64,000 nt of DNA from Utricularia gibba (GCA_002189035.1 NEEC01000014.1:1862501-1926500), one strand, 5' to 3'; counted from the first letter of the stretch, positions 35,332 through 48,090 are shown. The notes: generated by a model from the sequence alone, not told the origin. Numbers and translations are program-made.

Positions 35332-36608
35332 TCAGCACCCGAAATCATACAGGACAAGTCCCTTCAGCTCCGGTCCATTGAGTCTGTTGTTCTCAAAGCT
35401 GCAAATGATGCAAGAACGGCAATTCTTTAATATCACAACCGCATAAAGATCAGACAAATGTTGTTACCTTTCCAATGGAAAGCTTGCAAATGGGCCATCA
35501 ACCGGTATCGTTCCACAAAGATCATTGTTGGAGACATCACTGGGAGAAGTGAACATCAGAGAGAAATCTCTAGAATCCCAGAAGAGAATGAGGAAGCTAC
35601 GGCTTGAATGGAATGACTTACAAAACCACGAGGTTTGGCAAAGCAGTGAGTTCCCTTGGAATCAAACCTGTAAGCTTGTTATTGTTTAGCCGCCTGTGCC
35701 ATTAAAACACAAGAAACCATGGTATTGATCCTAAAGATCACATGGAGGGAGACAGCACTGTACTGTGTTCAATTGACAAATCTAAACAAAGTTCCTGAGT
35801 TATTATTAACTCACACAAATCGAAGAGATTTCAGATTGGCAATGGATTTCGGAATGGTTCCCTCCAATCTGTTCCCATAGAGATCAATGCTGATGAGCTT
35901 CTGCAAATTACCAATCTCCTCAGGGATCTTTCCGCCGATGCTGTTTCTGTAGAGTTCTCTGCAAAACACAGAGAAATACAAAGTTTTCGAAGCTTATATG
36001 CGATAGATAGTAGGCATCAGACATTCATTCAACACTGCTATAAATCATCCAAAAGTGAGAGGGCCGAAGGTAATTACAGATATTGAAGGTGCTTCAATTC
36101 ACCAAGCTCTGGCCCTAAGGTCCCAGAAATATTGGAATTTCCCAAGTCCCTAACCGCATTCCAAAGCAAAATCATTACGCTTTAGCTGCAAAAAGAAAAT
36201 GATGAAACAAGGAGCAATTTCCAATTTTTCCTTCCTTACAAGCGAACGACATGGTTGTCAGAGTTGCAAGTGACATGAAACCAGGTACAAGGATTCACTA
36301 GTGTGGGATCCCAGCTCTGCAGAACATTAGTGGGGTCGAAAAGTCTGGTTCTCAGAGTATGCAAAGCGTTTCCTGAAAGCATCCAAAGAAACCCCATTTC
36401 AAATCTTGGCATCTAATTCAACAACCCATTAACCAAGACAAAAGGGGGAACCCAGAAACATTCAAATGACAGAGAAAGCAGGTGACTTTACACACGCACG
36501 GCTGAAAACAAAATCCGGGTTACCTTCAGAATTCGTAGAAACGGCAGAAGTGAAGGAGAGAACGACGAAGATGAAGCAAGAGACCAGAGAAGCCGAAGGA
36601 GAAGCCAT
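35332..36608 (-). CDS. Small secreted leucine-rich repeat protein (SERK-ectodomain-like, At5g21090 type)
   Basis: Seven exons: 36608-36524, 36372-36240, 36149-36078, 35958-35815, 35693-35622, 35539-35468, 35398-35332; 214 residues against about 218 in the Arabidopsis counterparts. A signal peptide (about 1-25) is followed by the LRRNT_2 cap ([34 protein letters not shown]) and about five 24-residue LRRs. Exons of 72 bp (or 144 bp) each encode one (or two) repeats in the same phase. The C-terminal cap [20 protein letters not shown] ends in GCstop. There is no membrane segment or kinase, so it resembles a free SERK-type ectodomain. Related proteins are reported in defence and receptor-complex contexts; the ligand or partner here is unknown. 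All introns are GT-AG. Confidence 0.93.
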
Positions 36609-38719
36609 TGCAGAAAGGTTAGGGGTCTGGAAGGAACAAGAGAGTAGTTGAATCCGTCCAGTCAACAATCATTTCACCGTATCATTGGCAGGCAGGAGCC
36701 GATACGAATTATTGAAAAGATGGAAAATGTGGTTGTGCTCTACGAATGATTTAACATGTTGCAGAGGGATTCATCACCATGTTTGCCACGAAAAGCAAAA
36801 AGCGGGAGAGGTCACGTCTTGTTCGTGACCGGCCTCTACTGTGAGGCCTTGGAGTAGTTGTGGCCCCCCATCTCATAATCATGATTCCTGGGCTTCTTTT
36901 TCAGAGGAAAGGGTGAAACTTTTTGTATGCAATGCAGCGGTTTGTATTTCTGAATCATTGTTGTAGAAACAAGATGTAATCCCCCTCACAACAAAGATAG
37001 GGAGGGCTGTTTTGTTGTTTGTTGTCCCTGCACATGCGGGGTATCAAACTTGTAAGAGGGTTCATGCCATTCTTTTGGCATATACAGTTGCAACCCAAAC
37101 GGGGCTTTTATCCTTCATCAACTCTGTTAATAGGAGCTTGTTTCCTGCCACAAGCTGCCAGTTTTCCAAACCAAACTGCTCTGCGAGCACGTATCCGACA
37201 CTCGCATTGAATGTCTTCTTCTAAGTGTATGGATGGATCAACAGCAGCCCATGCCTGATGTCCAGATAACACTTCCCACGCGGGCTCACTCCCGCACAGC
37301 CTCGTGCTTGCAAATAGCAGCCCACGCACAATGTCCCAACACAGTTCATCATGCTACGTGGGGAGGCAGTTGATCGGATCTCCGCCAAACTGTTGCCGAA
37401 GAACCCAGAAAGCCAACTACCATAGCTATGTTCTGGTGCTTCGGAGGCTCATCGTCTTCCTCGAGCCTCTTCTGTTACGAATCGATCAACCACCCCACTA
37501 TCACAAATCAAAACAATGAACCATACTCTTTTAAACAAAAATATAAAAGGAAAAACAGATTCTGGGCCACCAGCTAATTGCCCCAATCAAAGACCCCAAA
37601 ATTCAGTTGTATGAATCTTGCTTTTGCAACCTCAAATGCAGAAGACTCAATGCAGGTTCGGTCGCGACACAAAACTATCCCAACCTCTAATGAAAACTAC
37701 GCAATCAAAATGCAAAAAATCGTTGCGGATAAAAAAAAAGATGTAAAAAATCGTAACTTGGAATCAGTGATCTCTCAGTACCATTTTGTTTTATGGATGA
37801 TGAGTAGACTAGAATATAAATGGTAAGAAAGTTTGGAAAACAGGCGCAGCTCAAGAATGTAGACTTCATTAATGAAAACATACCACATTTGGATTCTAGC
37901 ACTGCTTTCTGATGGCTTCCTCAATACCTATGCTTCTCAAACGAATGAATGATGGCGTTGAGTCGAAGGATGGGGAGATGCTTGTCAACGATTCCCACGG
38001 TACACATGCGGTGCTTGCTAGAACTCATAACTTACACTTCGAACTTCAGAAATAGAACCACTTGATAGCTAAACTAACAGCCTCGTAAAAAGACAAATAC
38101 CTGCAGTCATTGCATATCAGAGCTTGGTAAACCGATCCCAAATGGCATCATGTGCACCATACTTCATGCCTAAACAGCGTTAATTAAGACTACTAGCTAC
38201 ATCTGGCTGACTAGTAATTCCCCAATATCCAAGTAACTCCTAAACTCGGGGATGCAATCCAACAGTTAAATATACTCACTTCAGGAAATGTGTGACTTGA
38301 ATGAGAGATAGAGATCAAAACCCAAAAGTAATGAATCAAAAGTTCTGCATATTGATTTTAAAACCAAACCCGCAGTAGATAGAACATTGCTGTTTGAATC
38401 CATAGCATCTTAATGGAATGCCACTTTATATACTAATGATTTTCCATGCTGATAATTAAGAAATCCAGCACATGGCCATGCAACAGCTGGCATCGTAGAA
38501 GCCACCAGCCTAAGATGTTGCGGGTACATTTAAGGATCAACAGGTACATTTAACAGAAGAAATACAGGCGAAAGCAGCATAGCTTAAAAATTTTAGCACG
38601 GCATGCGAAGGCAGAATCCCGCGAATGAAGCGCATCGTCATTTCAGAGCCTTTTAACTACTTCAGTAATCCACAACACACAGGCAGCTAGCATTTACCGT
38701 ACCATATAAAGTAGTATAC
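36609..38719. other. Spacer upstream of the LRR gene
   Basis: The proximal part is the LRR promoter. Between 36990 and 37520 both strands have short open frames without domains. On the minus strand, 38012-37898 contains a 35-residue open stretch (SLTSISPSFDSTPSFIRLRS then IGIEEAIRKQC and a stop) behind a possible TAG acceptor at about 38013. It could be a terminal exon of the weak locus at 38720-39087. The rest looks intronic or intergenic. Confidence 0.35.
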
Positions 38720-39087
38720 CTGAAGACTGTGAAGCTTAATGTGAACCCAAATCTCCTTGGGTGGTTGAGCGCGGGTAATATCCAGCACGCCGCCAAGGAA
38801 CGCCTGCATCTCAAACGAGAGGCGGCGCGACCTCAGTATTCCCCTCGGCCCACTTATCACGGCCTCCAAGGGCGGCGATCCCAATGACTGGCAAGAAGAG
38901 GCCCCGCCGCGGAGGAGCGCTCGAAAAACCCCATCCGCAAGGGACGAAGAGTCGAAACCGCCAATTCCGACTCCCCAGGGAAGGTTGGGATGAAAACTCG
39001 CAGGCCCTTCTCCATTCCAGTCCCCCGCCCGGCCGCCCCTTTCAGTCTTTCCAATTCTACCCCTCTCCTATTTCCTCATGAGCCAGC
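38720..39087 (-). other. Possible first coding exon of an unassigned minus-strand gene
   Basis: A GC-rich open frame runs from just after an in-frame TAA (about 39088-39090) to a clean CAG|GTATAC donor at 38720/38719. It reads ...LADGVFRALLRGGASSC, PPLEAVISGPRGILRSRRLS, FEMQAFLGGVLDITRAQPPK and EIWVHIKLHSLQ. The absence of stops over more than 100 codons and the strong donor suggest a true exon, perhaps with an organelle-type leader. No in-frame ATG precedes it before the internal Met at about 38801. The nearest upstream ATGs are in another frame (MEKGLRVFIPTFPGESELAV), so a frameshift, a non-ATG start or an upstream exon would be needed. I do not recognise the family. Confidence 0.3.
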
Positions 39088-41342
39088 CCTTAAACCCGGC
39101 CCGGGATAAGATCAGCATGGAAGCCCATCCACATAGATTAGCTCCAGCCCAGCCCAACACTGAAAATAAAATATCTGGGAAAATACATGTTGGGGGACAA
39201 GGCCATGCTGCCAGCTTGCCCCTCCCTCCCCTTTCCCTTCGCTTTGGCCATCCATCCATCCATCCTCCATGAAAACCAACTCATATCAGAATCAGAGTTA
39301 CCTCCCTGTTCATTCCATACCGTACGCGTTGAACCAGTCGAAGTTCAAAGGAAGCTGCCCGCCCGCTAAGACGTATCCCATCACTAAGCTGCTCGCTATA
39401 GGGATCCATTTTCCTCAGCAGTCAACTGGCCTGGCCCTCCTCTTTATGAGCCACCCATCCTCCATTCCCATTCCTATTCCTGCCGACACTCCTTGCAAAG
39501 AAGCATCCCTAACTGCACATTGCATCCTTTATCCAAAACCCTGCTCGCTTCCTACAAGATCAAGATCCAGCCTCGCATGACAGAAGATCCAACGGAAACG
39601 ACATGTCTCAGGCCACCAAGGTTCGGTTGTGTCAGTAAGGACCACATGAAATGAAACCAAAATCCTAGGACATGGACATAGTTGTCAATCCAGATTCCCA
39701 TATATATATATATATATATATTTTACTGTACTCGTTTAAAATAATTCAGCCGCGAGGAGAACAAGGGCCTGGCCTTCAGCTCCGGCTGCTTTTATTGGAA
39801 TCATGAGCAGCAGCAGCAGCAGCAGCAGACATGGGCATGTGCACGCACCAAAGCGATGTTTCTTTCACTTCTTGGTTTTCATAAGTCGCCCTGTGGATGA
39901 GGCGAGGCATCTTCTCACATAAATTACAACTCTTCCAAGAACCCCACATGCAATCGACACATGAACAAACAAAAATCAACAAAACCAACAACCCATCACG
40001 ATTAATAGAGGAGCTGTTAAACCCAATTATCAACACTCCTACCTGCACCTGCCCAAACAATGCCATGATCCACATTCGTCGGGCCTTGTTTGCTTGGTAT
40101 GTTTTTTTTTTTTTTTATGCTAAACATGTTTGACTCAATCGTACTCTTTTATGGAACAAAAAAAATGCATTTTTGTGCTTATAATAATAATAATAATCGA
40201 GCTTATAGTAACAAAACAACATATTAAAGTGTGAGCCTCTCATGCAAACGATATAACCCATGGTATCAAATCGATCGTTAATATCCATTACATGAACACA
40301 ATTTAAAAAACGATATCGAAAGATGAGACTATGGTTAAACATATTTATCATAAAATCGAACCAATTTGATAAAACACATTGAAATGAAAAATTCAATAGA
40401 TATAATTAATATATACGTGAAATTAAAATATATAATAAATAAAATTATATAGAAAAATGGTTATATCATCTATGATTATTTTTAATTATTTCATAAAAAA
40501 CGTAAATTATATCTAAAGATGATTCATAATCTTCTATATATTTTATTAACTAACTTCCGCAAATATGAAATTATTTGTTATAATATAATGCATTTAGGCT
40601 GTACTTCACTGGTTTATATTATCGACAATGTGCATGTGATTGTGATGGAGTGTGGGTATGGTTTCTTTTTTAAATGGAAGCCATAAATGAGTGGGTGTGC
40701 TTGGAGTGACATTATTGTTAATGAATGAGGAGAAGCAACTGGGCTTAGGAGAAAAAGGAGGAAAAAAAAAATGGCCATGGGAGGTGTCCGTCCTGTGACA
40801 GGGTGTGGGGAAGAAGACAAGCCACCTGAACAAAAGATAGAAAAGTGACGAACGTGGGCGGACGCAGTCCCCCAGCCTCTTTCGCCGGCAATAAAAGCTT
40901 CTGTTTCAATTCAGAACTACCCTCACAGTAACTAAACTCTTTCATTGGTTTCACTTCTCCTCCTCTGCTCTGCTGCAGCCGAAGAAGGAAGTTGAACACA
41001 GAAAGGTACACTCAAACTCATCTCATGGTAACTGGAAAAAAGCCTGGACAAGATTCCCAATTATCACTCTAAAAAGGGTAACACATTGCAGTGCATTACA
41101 AGCTACAGCAGCAATCTCACAATAACCACACAGTGAAAAAAAAAAAAAAAACATATTCACAAAGCTCTTTCTCTCACCTGCTTTGCAGTTTGCCACTCTG
41201 TGATATGAACAGAACCTGATATGGAACATGTTGCTGAAATTCACCAGCCCCTTGGGTTACTTCTTTGATTGCATCGATCACTTCAGTGGACCTACAATGG
41301 AAACTTGACTACTGATATCAGCATTTATTGGCTTGGCTCCTA
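39088..41342. other. Spacer with several microsatellites
   Basis: No supported gene. Simple repeats: (TA)n at 39702-39720, (CAG)n at 39805-39828, (ATA)n at 40180-40197, poly-T at 40100-40116 and poly-A at 41135-41150. 40290-40600 is AT-rich with MITE-like or LTR-like composition but no ends that I can fix. The last 300 bp are the 3' UTR region of the DUF620 gene. Confidence 0.5.
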
Positions 41343-42772
41343 CTACCATCGATTGCTCTCCAAAGCACCCTTTTCTTGGTATGATTTATCAATAGGAGAA
41401 GGGAGTTCACAGTCTTCGCTAACGGACCCAGAACCTGATTTGAGATCTGCTGGTGGAATAAAGCAATCCATTGATAGGCCAGGGATGTTGAAACCGGCTT
41501 CTTCAATAGTCCATGCTTCTTCCATTCTGGTTTTTGTGTGGCTCATTGCGAGTTCTCCAAATCGGAACAGTGTCACCATGGATCTTCCAGAGTGAGCTAT
41601 CATGATTCCATCAACTGGGCGATAATCATCAAGATATGAATTTATGTTAGTTTCCCAATACACGGCAGATGCATCCCCATCATTGGATTGAATTCGAGTT
41701 AAATGTGAATCCTCCATGTGAACAAGAAGTCCTGTTTTTTGACTGAAACAGCCGAACACAACATGTCTAATTATCTCTGCAGGGCCTTCGCTCCTCGCCT
41801 TCAATGTCTCTGGATCAGCTGCAAGCTTTAAAATGAAGCAGTCTTCACCATTCACACTCTTCTCCCCTATGCAAATCGCATCAGCAAACATACAAGCTGT
41901 AGTTCTTGGGTCAAGTCCCTGATTTTTTTTTCATGATTTAACGAATGAGAAGGGAGCCCCAAAAGGAGTAAAACGGAAAAGAAGAAAACTTTACCTGGAC
42001 GGAGCGACGCAGAGGTCTTACTGGACCTTTTGCAGCATGTGCACCGAGCCATGGTGTGTGGCGCCAAACGATCTTGCCGTTGCAGCCAGCGTGAACTTTG
42101 CTTCCGCCAACTGCAAGCTCCATGTACCACATATTGGGATTCATTTGCCACAGAACAAAGCCACCAGACTCTGAAAACTTTGCAACGTTCTTGTGCTTGA
42201 CCACCTTTGTTGCGGATTCAAACTCTGATGCTACCATCTTCAGCTTTCCAATGGCGTAAGCATTCTTTACAGAGTTTTGGACTTTCAGGCAACCAGAAGC
42301 AGCAATATACTGATGTAGTATATAATGGGCGTAGGAGTTTCCCTGAAACGAAGTACGTAACTATCCATAAAGGCAGTTCTAATTAAAAAAAAATACGAGT
42401 AGAGAATCGAAATACGCACAATGGGGGAGATCTTAATACTCAGATGAGGCAAAGGATCGATTTTGCTAACGTGCAGCGGCGCAAGGGGCGCACCCATAAC
42501 TCCAAGAAGAAGTCTTAGATCAGCACGGCGAGTCCGTTTGGGTTCCCCGTTTTCCGGATCCGGGCCTTCAATCAACGGCGCAAGAGTCTCCCCCACGGGC
42601 CTCATGCTCCCCGATCTCGCCACCAGCGATTCAGAGTGACTTGCTCCGACCCTTTCCCCCGAACAAGACCCCTCATTGGAGAAATGCTCCGGCAACGGCG
42701 AGACCTGGAAGGTGATAAACCCCACACCACTTCCTCCTTCAACGCCGAGAAGAATCCCCGTTTTCTCTCCAT
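41343..42772 (-). CDS. DUF620 family protein (one-base frameshift in exon 1)
   Basis: Three exons: 42772-42420, 42342-41995, 41918-41343; about 425 residues if one missing base is allowed (family about 430). The N-terminus MERKRGFFSALKEEVVWGLS then PSRSR...SISPMRGLVRGKG is in one frame. After the plus-strand run CCCTTTCCCCC (42650-42660) homology moves to the next frame (SHSESLVARSGSMRPVGETL, RRADLRLLLGVMGAPLAPLH). As written, the first frame stops 16 codons later at GGA GCA TGA. The DUF620 core is well kept: YILHQYIAASGCLKVQNSVK, GGFVLWQMNPNMWYMELAVG, WRHTPWLGAHAAKGPVRPLR, GLDPRTTACMFADAICIGEK, EGPAEIIRHVVFGCFSQKTG and PGLSMDCFIPPADLK. The fold and function of DUF620 are not established. The break is probably an assembly indel. 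Confidence 0.9.
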
Positions 42773-44844
42773 GGCTACTTTAGCAGCAGAAACAAACACC
42801 ACAATTTTACGGGCGTAGCAATCTCTCACTCGGTCACAATATATACACCATTATAACGAAAGAATCAAGCAATTCGTCGGCCCCCACATGCTCCTTGGAA
42901 CGAAAAAGCAAAAAAAAACCAAGTTAGATTCACCGTTTTTTACTGAGATTTTTCCTCACAATAGAGAACACTGTTCACTGAAATCAAATATTAAAAAAGG
43001 CCATCTTGCAAGGGTAGTATCGTTACAAAAAAATCGGGATTTGATGAGAAAATGACCACTGAGACGTACGCAGAGACTTAAAGAGAGAAGAGAAAAAAAA
43101 TTGGCGCTGTCTAAAGAAGAAGCTCAAAACACCAAAGGGGAGAGCGACTGGAAGCGAGTGTGATGAAAAGTGCGTGACTGGGGGCTTTTGCGGATACGCG
43201 AATCGAGGAGCCCAGTGGGCTCCACTCTATTTTTTTTAAATAAAATAATTACCGAGATGGTTAATTTTATTTCCCTAGCATAAACAAAAAGCTATATAAA
43301 ATATTGAACAGAAATACAACAAAATTCCCAAACTAGAAAGAAGATGCGCGTTTTTTTCTTTCTACTATAAATAAAGCTTTGGTGCATTCTCCTCCAACGT
43401 GACATAATGTTGAAGATTTAAATACACAATATAATATAGAGAAACAATATTTTATAAACAATAATAATAATGGTTATTAATTAGACTGATTTGGCGCCTT
43501 TACCCCCTGCCAGTTGCCACCATGAAGTAGTAATGTGGAATGGAATGGAATGGAATACTACTACTACTACTACTGCTGCTGTCGTCGTGGGGTGGGCCAC
43601 GTGGCTCTTGGAGACTGGGGCCCGCGACAAAATGAATAGGTGGTAAGAATTTTGGCATGTGGTGGCATCATGGTCTTCACTTCACACCCGACGGGAGGAG
43701 GAAAAAGGGAACTGCAGTGGAGGGACGATCCGATCCAATCCAATCTAGTGGGCGGGCATCGAAGATGCTGCTGCTTGATGACTGATTATTAGTGCAGGCA
43801 GCTGGGCCTCCAGCCTTCCTGTTCGGACAACGAAGCTGCAGTTAAACAGCATCCTCGGTTTTCCACCTCCACCGACACAATTGGAAGATGAGGAATGGAT
43901 ATTGATTAGATTTCAAAACCAACCGTGTATTCGGTGATTTTGAAAAATACCCTTTATGAATTGAAGGTGTGAGAAATCTATATATTTTGTATGTATTTTT
44001 TGTGTATGTTGTGTGTGAGAAAAATGAAAAATGGGTATATTTCACAACTATGAGGAGTGTATCCCCCCTCCACAAAAAGAAACAAGGATTCACTTTAGAT
44101 TGGATGCTAAACACATGTGATTTTATATCGAAAAATTGAAATAATGTACTATAAATTATGAATCACTAATAATAAATTATATCTATTTTTTTAAAATATA
44201 ATTTATATTTATTGTATATTTGGGTTTCATACAAATGATTATTTGACTTATTAAATACTGAATTTCACTCCCTTCTACTTGTAGTTCATTTGGTGAGGTT
44301 AAGACGGGGTGCGCCCGCCACATTGGGAGTACTTGTTTCGGGAATAAGGGTTGCTTACAAGGATACACCTTTTTTTCCCTATTTTGGACAAATTGATTCA
44401 TCTGGGCCACTGCTGGACTGCTTTTTGGTTTGGAGGAGAAAGCCCAAGAGTGGGTAATAAGTTTTATTTTTATTGTCCAAGCGGGCATCTGACGACGTCG
44501 TTTTGGGGGGACCACGTGCCCAGAAAGGTTGGTTACTACAGTCGCTAGCCAGCGCGTGATGGGTGAAATAGTGAGCGCAGATGCTCCGTGCCTGGGGGAC
44601 ACGCTGGCGTGGGCCGCGCGTGCGACTGATAAGTAATTAATAAACGAATATTTTTGCATGTTCTCCAACGCCTATAATTAATCAAAATAAGACAAAAATA
44701 AGGTCTCGACAGTTCATGTAATGGCGACGGGCAATCGGGATGCCCCAGCCAAAAGATACGCCCTTGTCTGGCCTCGTCCACAGGGCTCATACAATCATCA
44801 CACTTCATTATCCACGGATATCGTATTTTAAGAAAATGGGGACA
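42773..44844. other. Spacer between DUF620 and GH3 genes
   Basis: Upstream of the DUF620 start lie its leader and promoter (42773-43500). At 43537-43590 a cluster of short tandem repeats, GGAAT x4, then CTA/CTG triplets, leads into a palindromic GCCACGTGGC at 43597-43606. 44104-44270 is a copy of the AT-rich LTR-like repeat described elsewhere, followed by about 90 bp of GC-richer, unassigned sequence. 44640-44844 is GH3 3' flank. No gene is supported. Confidence 0.5.
44104..44270 (+). repeat. Dispersed AT-rich LTR-like repeat, copy 1
   Basis: Shares ordered blocks with copies at 47884-48090, 57366-57600 and 57760-57955: AAATTGAAATAAT, TAATTTATATTTATTGTATATTT, GGTTTCAT. It lacks the PBS-like end seen in the other copies. 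Confidence 0.45.
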
Positions 44845-46805
44845 TCAGGCGCGTCGCTCCGGCGACCACTGCGGCAACGATGGGCTGAAATGAGCCGACA
44901 CCACTCGTGCGTCGAGTAGATCAAGGATGGGTCCGAAGGCGACGCATCGGGGAACCTTGTACTGGTTAATGGACGCGCCTCTGGCGATGGCGTAATCCAT
45001 CAACTCCTCAAACGTCCCGCGTCGCACGACACGTATTTCCAACGCTCCGATGGATCCGTCCGCGACACGGCACTGACGGTAAACGGAGTTCATCGACTCT
45101 TCCATGGCGAGACAGCATTTCGCTAGAACATCATCGGAAGGCACGCTTGATGCGTCCTTTACTAGGAGTTCCCAGTAGATGACGTAGTGCCCAGGGATCG
45201 TTTTCGTGTCCGCGCAACTGGTGTACTCCACCACACAGGCGCTGGATGGGTTGAGCAAAACAGAGGCATTCTCCACCGCCTTTTGCAGCTCCGCCTCGTC
45301 GGTCTTGTCGGAATCGATGCTTAGGAGAACGTTCTTACGGCGGACGAATTGGAACTGCGGCGCCGAGTTGTGGTACCCGGCCACTCTAAGGATGTCGCCT
45401 ACTTTGTATCGGCTGAGACCAGAGTACGTTGTGATCACCAGCTCGTACTCCTTTCCGATCTCGACATCCGCGAGGTCAATCAACGACGGCGGCGCTTGGG
45501 AACTACCCGCAGCATCGATTTCAAGAAACTCGAAGTAACCCATATTCGGCATGATGGTGTACGACACTTCAGACGGGCTGCACATCGGGTTGAGGTTCAG
45601 TCCAAAATAGCACTCAGAGGAAGCGTACATCGTGCAAGCTTTCGGCAGACCCCCGCTGTAGTAATCCAGCGTGGGAATATACTGAGCCATGGCGCCGGTG
45701 ACGATCACATCAAGATATTTGGTGTTGGGCCAGACCCTGGTGATGATTCCTTCCCAACTATCACTAGAGCATTCTCCGACAACGACGCTCGCCAGATCTG
45801 GGTCGGGTCGGAGAATCCGGGCTATGCATTCGCGGATGGCCGGGTCCGAAATCCGATCACAGAGCTCCCCTCTCCGGATATCGTGGGCGAGTTGCTGCCA
45901 GTTGAGCTGAAGAAAACGTATCGCACGGAGGAGTCCGGAGGCGAAGACGGCGCCGACGCGGAGGACGTGGACACGGTCTATGAGACCGCACAGCATTTGA
46001 GCGTACATGCTTTGGAAAGGGTCGGGGCAGAGGATGGCCTCGTTGGGACTTGTGTACACGTTGTAGGCGTCGTACGGACGTCTCTTGAAGTGGTCGCTTT
46101 TGTAGTAGCTTGTGAGGACGGGCCGTGCGAGGAGGCCGCCCGGTGTCCGCGTCTCGGATTTGATGAAGAGAAAGTAGAGCCCCTTTCCCTTGTCAAGTCC
46201 CTTCACATATCTATTTTTTGGTGTTCTTTAGCGTCCAATATTTTTTATTAAACAAAAATTTCAAAAAACATCAATTTTAAACACATCAACTCACAGATTC
46301 ATTACTGGCTGCAGAAGGCTGTAGAGGAACTGGCGACGTTCGAGTTCGTCTTTTATCGTCGGCATCAGTTTTCGCTCGCCGGCAGAAGTACCAGAACTGA
46401 AAGCGGGAAAATACATTAAGAATCAACCGGAGAAAAAAAAGAGAAAATCGGAAATCGCCGGCGAAAGTGAATTTATTTTTTTAACCTAGTGAGGAATTCA
46501 GAAATCGGATGAGAAGAGAGAATCGGAGAACGATCTCCATCGGCGATCCTCTGAATCAAAGGCAGGAGATCTTCGTACGTGACCATCGGAATTCGCGACT
46601 TGAAAGTTTCACGGTCCACCGCACCGTTTAGGTTGAAGCGTCGGAGGTATTCGGTGTCTGCATTTTGTGCCAGAATCTGAGCCAAAACCTGCTGTTGAAC
46701 TGCGTCGGTGTTCCGTGTCAAATCCTCGATCGATTGAAGCGCTTTAGCGTCCTTATCGCTCGCCGGATGAGAGAGCGGAGAATTGGATACGGAGTCATTC
46801 GCCAT
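44845..46805 (-). CDS. GH3 acyl-acid amido synthetase (group II, IAA-amido synthetase type)
   Basis: Conjugates amino acids to an acyl acid through an adenylate; group II members act mainly on indole-3-acetic acid in the cytosol. Three exons: 46805-46486, 46396-46295, 46210-44845; 595 residues (family about 600). ANL-superfamily nucleotide motifs are present: [10 protein letters not shown] at about 107-116, [14 protein letters not shown] at about 336-349, and [20 protein letters not shown] followed by [20 protein letters not shown]. Other blocks are [47 protein letters not shown] and the C-terminal INQYKVPRC...[23 protein letters not shown] box lies 109-117 bp upstream. One auxin-element-like GAGACA (TGTCTC on the gene strand) is at 47230-47235. 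All junctions are GT-AG and in frame. Confidence 0.94.
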
Positions 46806-46913
46806 TGCAGAACTAGATTTAAAAGCAAGGAAGAGCAGGTGAACTCTGAACCAAAATAGACCTCCAAGTTATATTTTTTGGATGAGGATGAAAAAGGAGA
46901 CCTTCATGAGAGG

Positions 46914-46922
46914 TATATATAG
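46914..46922 (-). promoter_or_regulatory. TATA box of the GH3 gene
   Basis: CTATATATA on the minus strand, 109-117 bp before the ATG at 46805. Confidence 0.55.
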
Positions 46923-47883
46923 AGGGCACGACCGTCGCGTCTCAGATGCCACCTCATGTTGGGGACCGTTTAGTTTCTAAATTCTTAAAATATCTTTATG
47001 ATATTATTTTTATTAATACTTTACCTTAATTCTATATTTTGATAATTTATTTTTATTTACATTTTTTATTAACAGCTTACCTTAATTATTCATATTCTTT
47101 GTAATTTACTTTAAGTATTCATTTTTTGACAATTTACTTTTATTTTATATTATTATCAGTAATTTACCATAACTATCCATTTTTTTAACAATTTCACTTT
47201 ATTTACATTTTTATTATTTTAATTACCTTGAGACATCGTGGATGTTAACGAGGTATATTTTTTAAAGTATATAAAAATTTGATGCTATAATTAAATTGAT
47301 GTATTATACTAATTTTATTCATTTGCGGGCGAAATTTGTTCACCAAGCGCTAATCCAACCCGGACACGAGTAACGACGCAAATACACGGTGTAGGGCAAA
47401 CAGGGGACATTGTGGACCCCGTTGGCTAACTGTGGGGCCCTCCATGGAACACGTCATCAGGAACACGGTGGACCGGGGTTTTCCCCACCGGTTCATCAAC
47501 CTTGGAAAAGACGGAAAATAAATTCTCCAAAATCAACCACAATTTCGAATAATTTTGCCCCAGCCATGAAATGAGGAGTCGTGGGCGTATCGAATGCTGT
47601 GACATTAAGGTTGAAATCTTAATGAAGTTGTCTGGTTTGTTGAGGCATCATAAATTGACCCCTGCACTAATTCCCGATGTGGGATGAGGTTCCGTAGGTT
47701 ATTTATACGTAAATACACATGCCACCTTTTATATTTCTTCTTTCTCTTCTTCCAACTTGAACTCTTTTGCAAAATGTATAATTCAAGAGATTTGATAATA
47801 TAAACTGCCGGCGATAGTGAGGCTGGCCGCGCCTTCCGACGGGACCTATAAAAGAAAAGCAGTCAAGCGCCTTGGTGAACCAT

Positions 47884-48090
47884 TAATAAACCATGGGTTA
47901 TATTAATAACAAATCCCAAAAATAAAATTGAAATAATCAAGTATATAAAAAAATTATGTATGATTCATATTTCTTATGTATTTGTATTTCATGTGTATTA
48001 GCTTAATTTATTAGTTCCTGAATTTTAATATGGTACCAGAACATTTACTTTATATCACGGTTTAGATGATCCAAATGAGTTTCGTTTTGA
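47884..48090 (+). repeat. Dispersed AT-rich LTR-like repeat, copy 2
   Basis: Blocks AAATTGAAATAATCAAGTAT, TTTGTATTTCATGTGTATTAG and CCTGAATTTTAATATGGTAC match the copies on the right side of the window. The end TATGGTACCAGAAC resembles a plant LTR followed by a tRNA-Met primer site (TGGTATCAGAG). Confidence 0.5.

Noticed and set aside
37019-37519. Overlapping short frames on both strands
   Set aside because: None has a family match or a clean exon boundary; probably non-coding.
39702-39830. (TA)n and (CAG)n repeats as a possible regulatory or coding repeat
   Set aside because: Ordinary microsatellites in a spacer; the CAG run is not in a supported reading frame.
45349-46251. 300-codon plus-strand open frame
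   Set aside because: It lies antisense to GH3 exon 3 and has no domain; the minus strand carries all conserved GH3 motifs.
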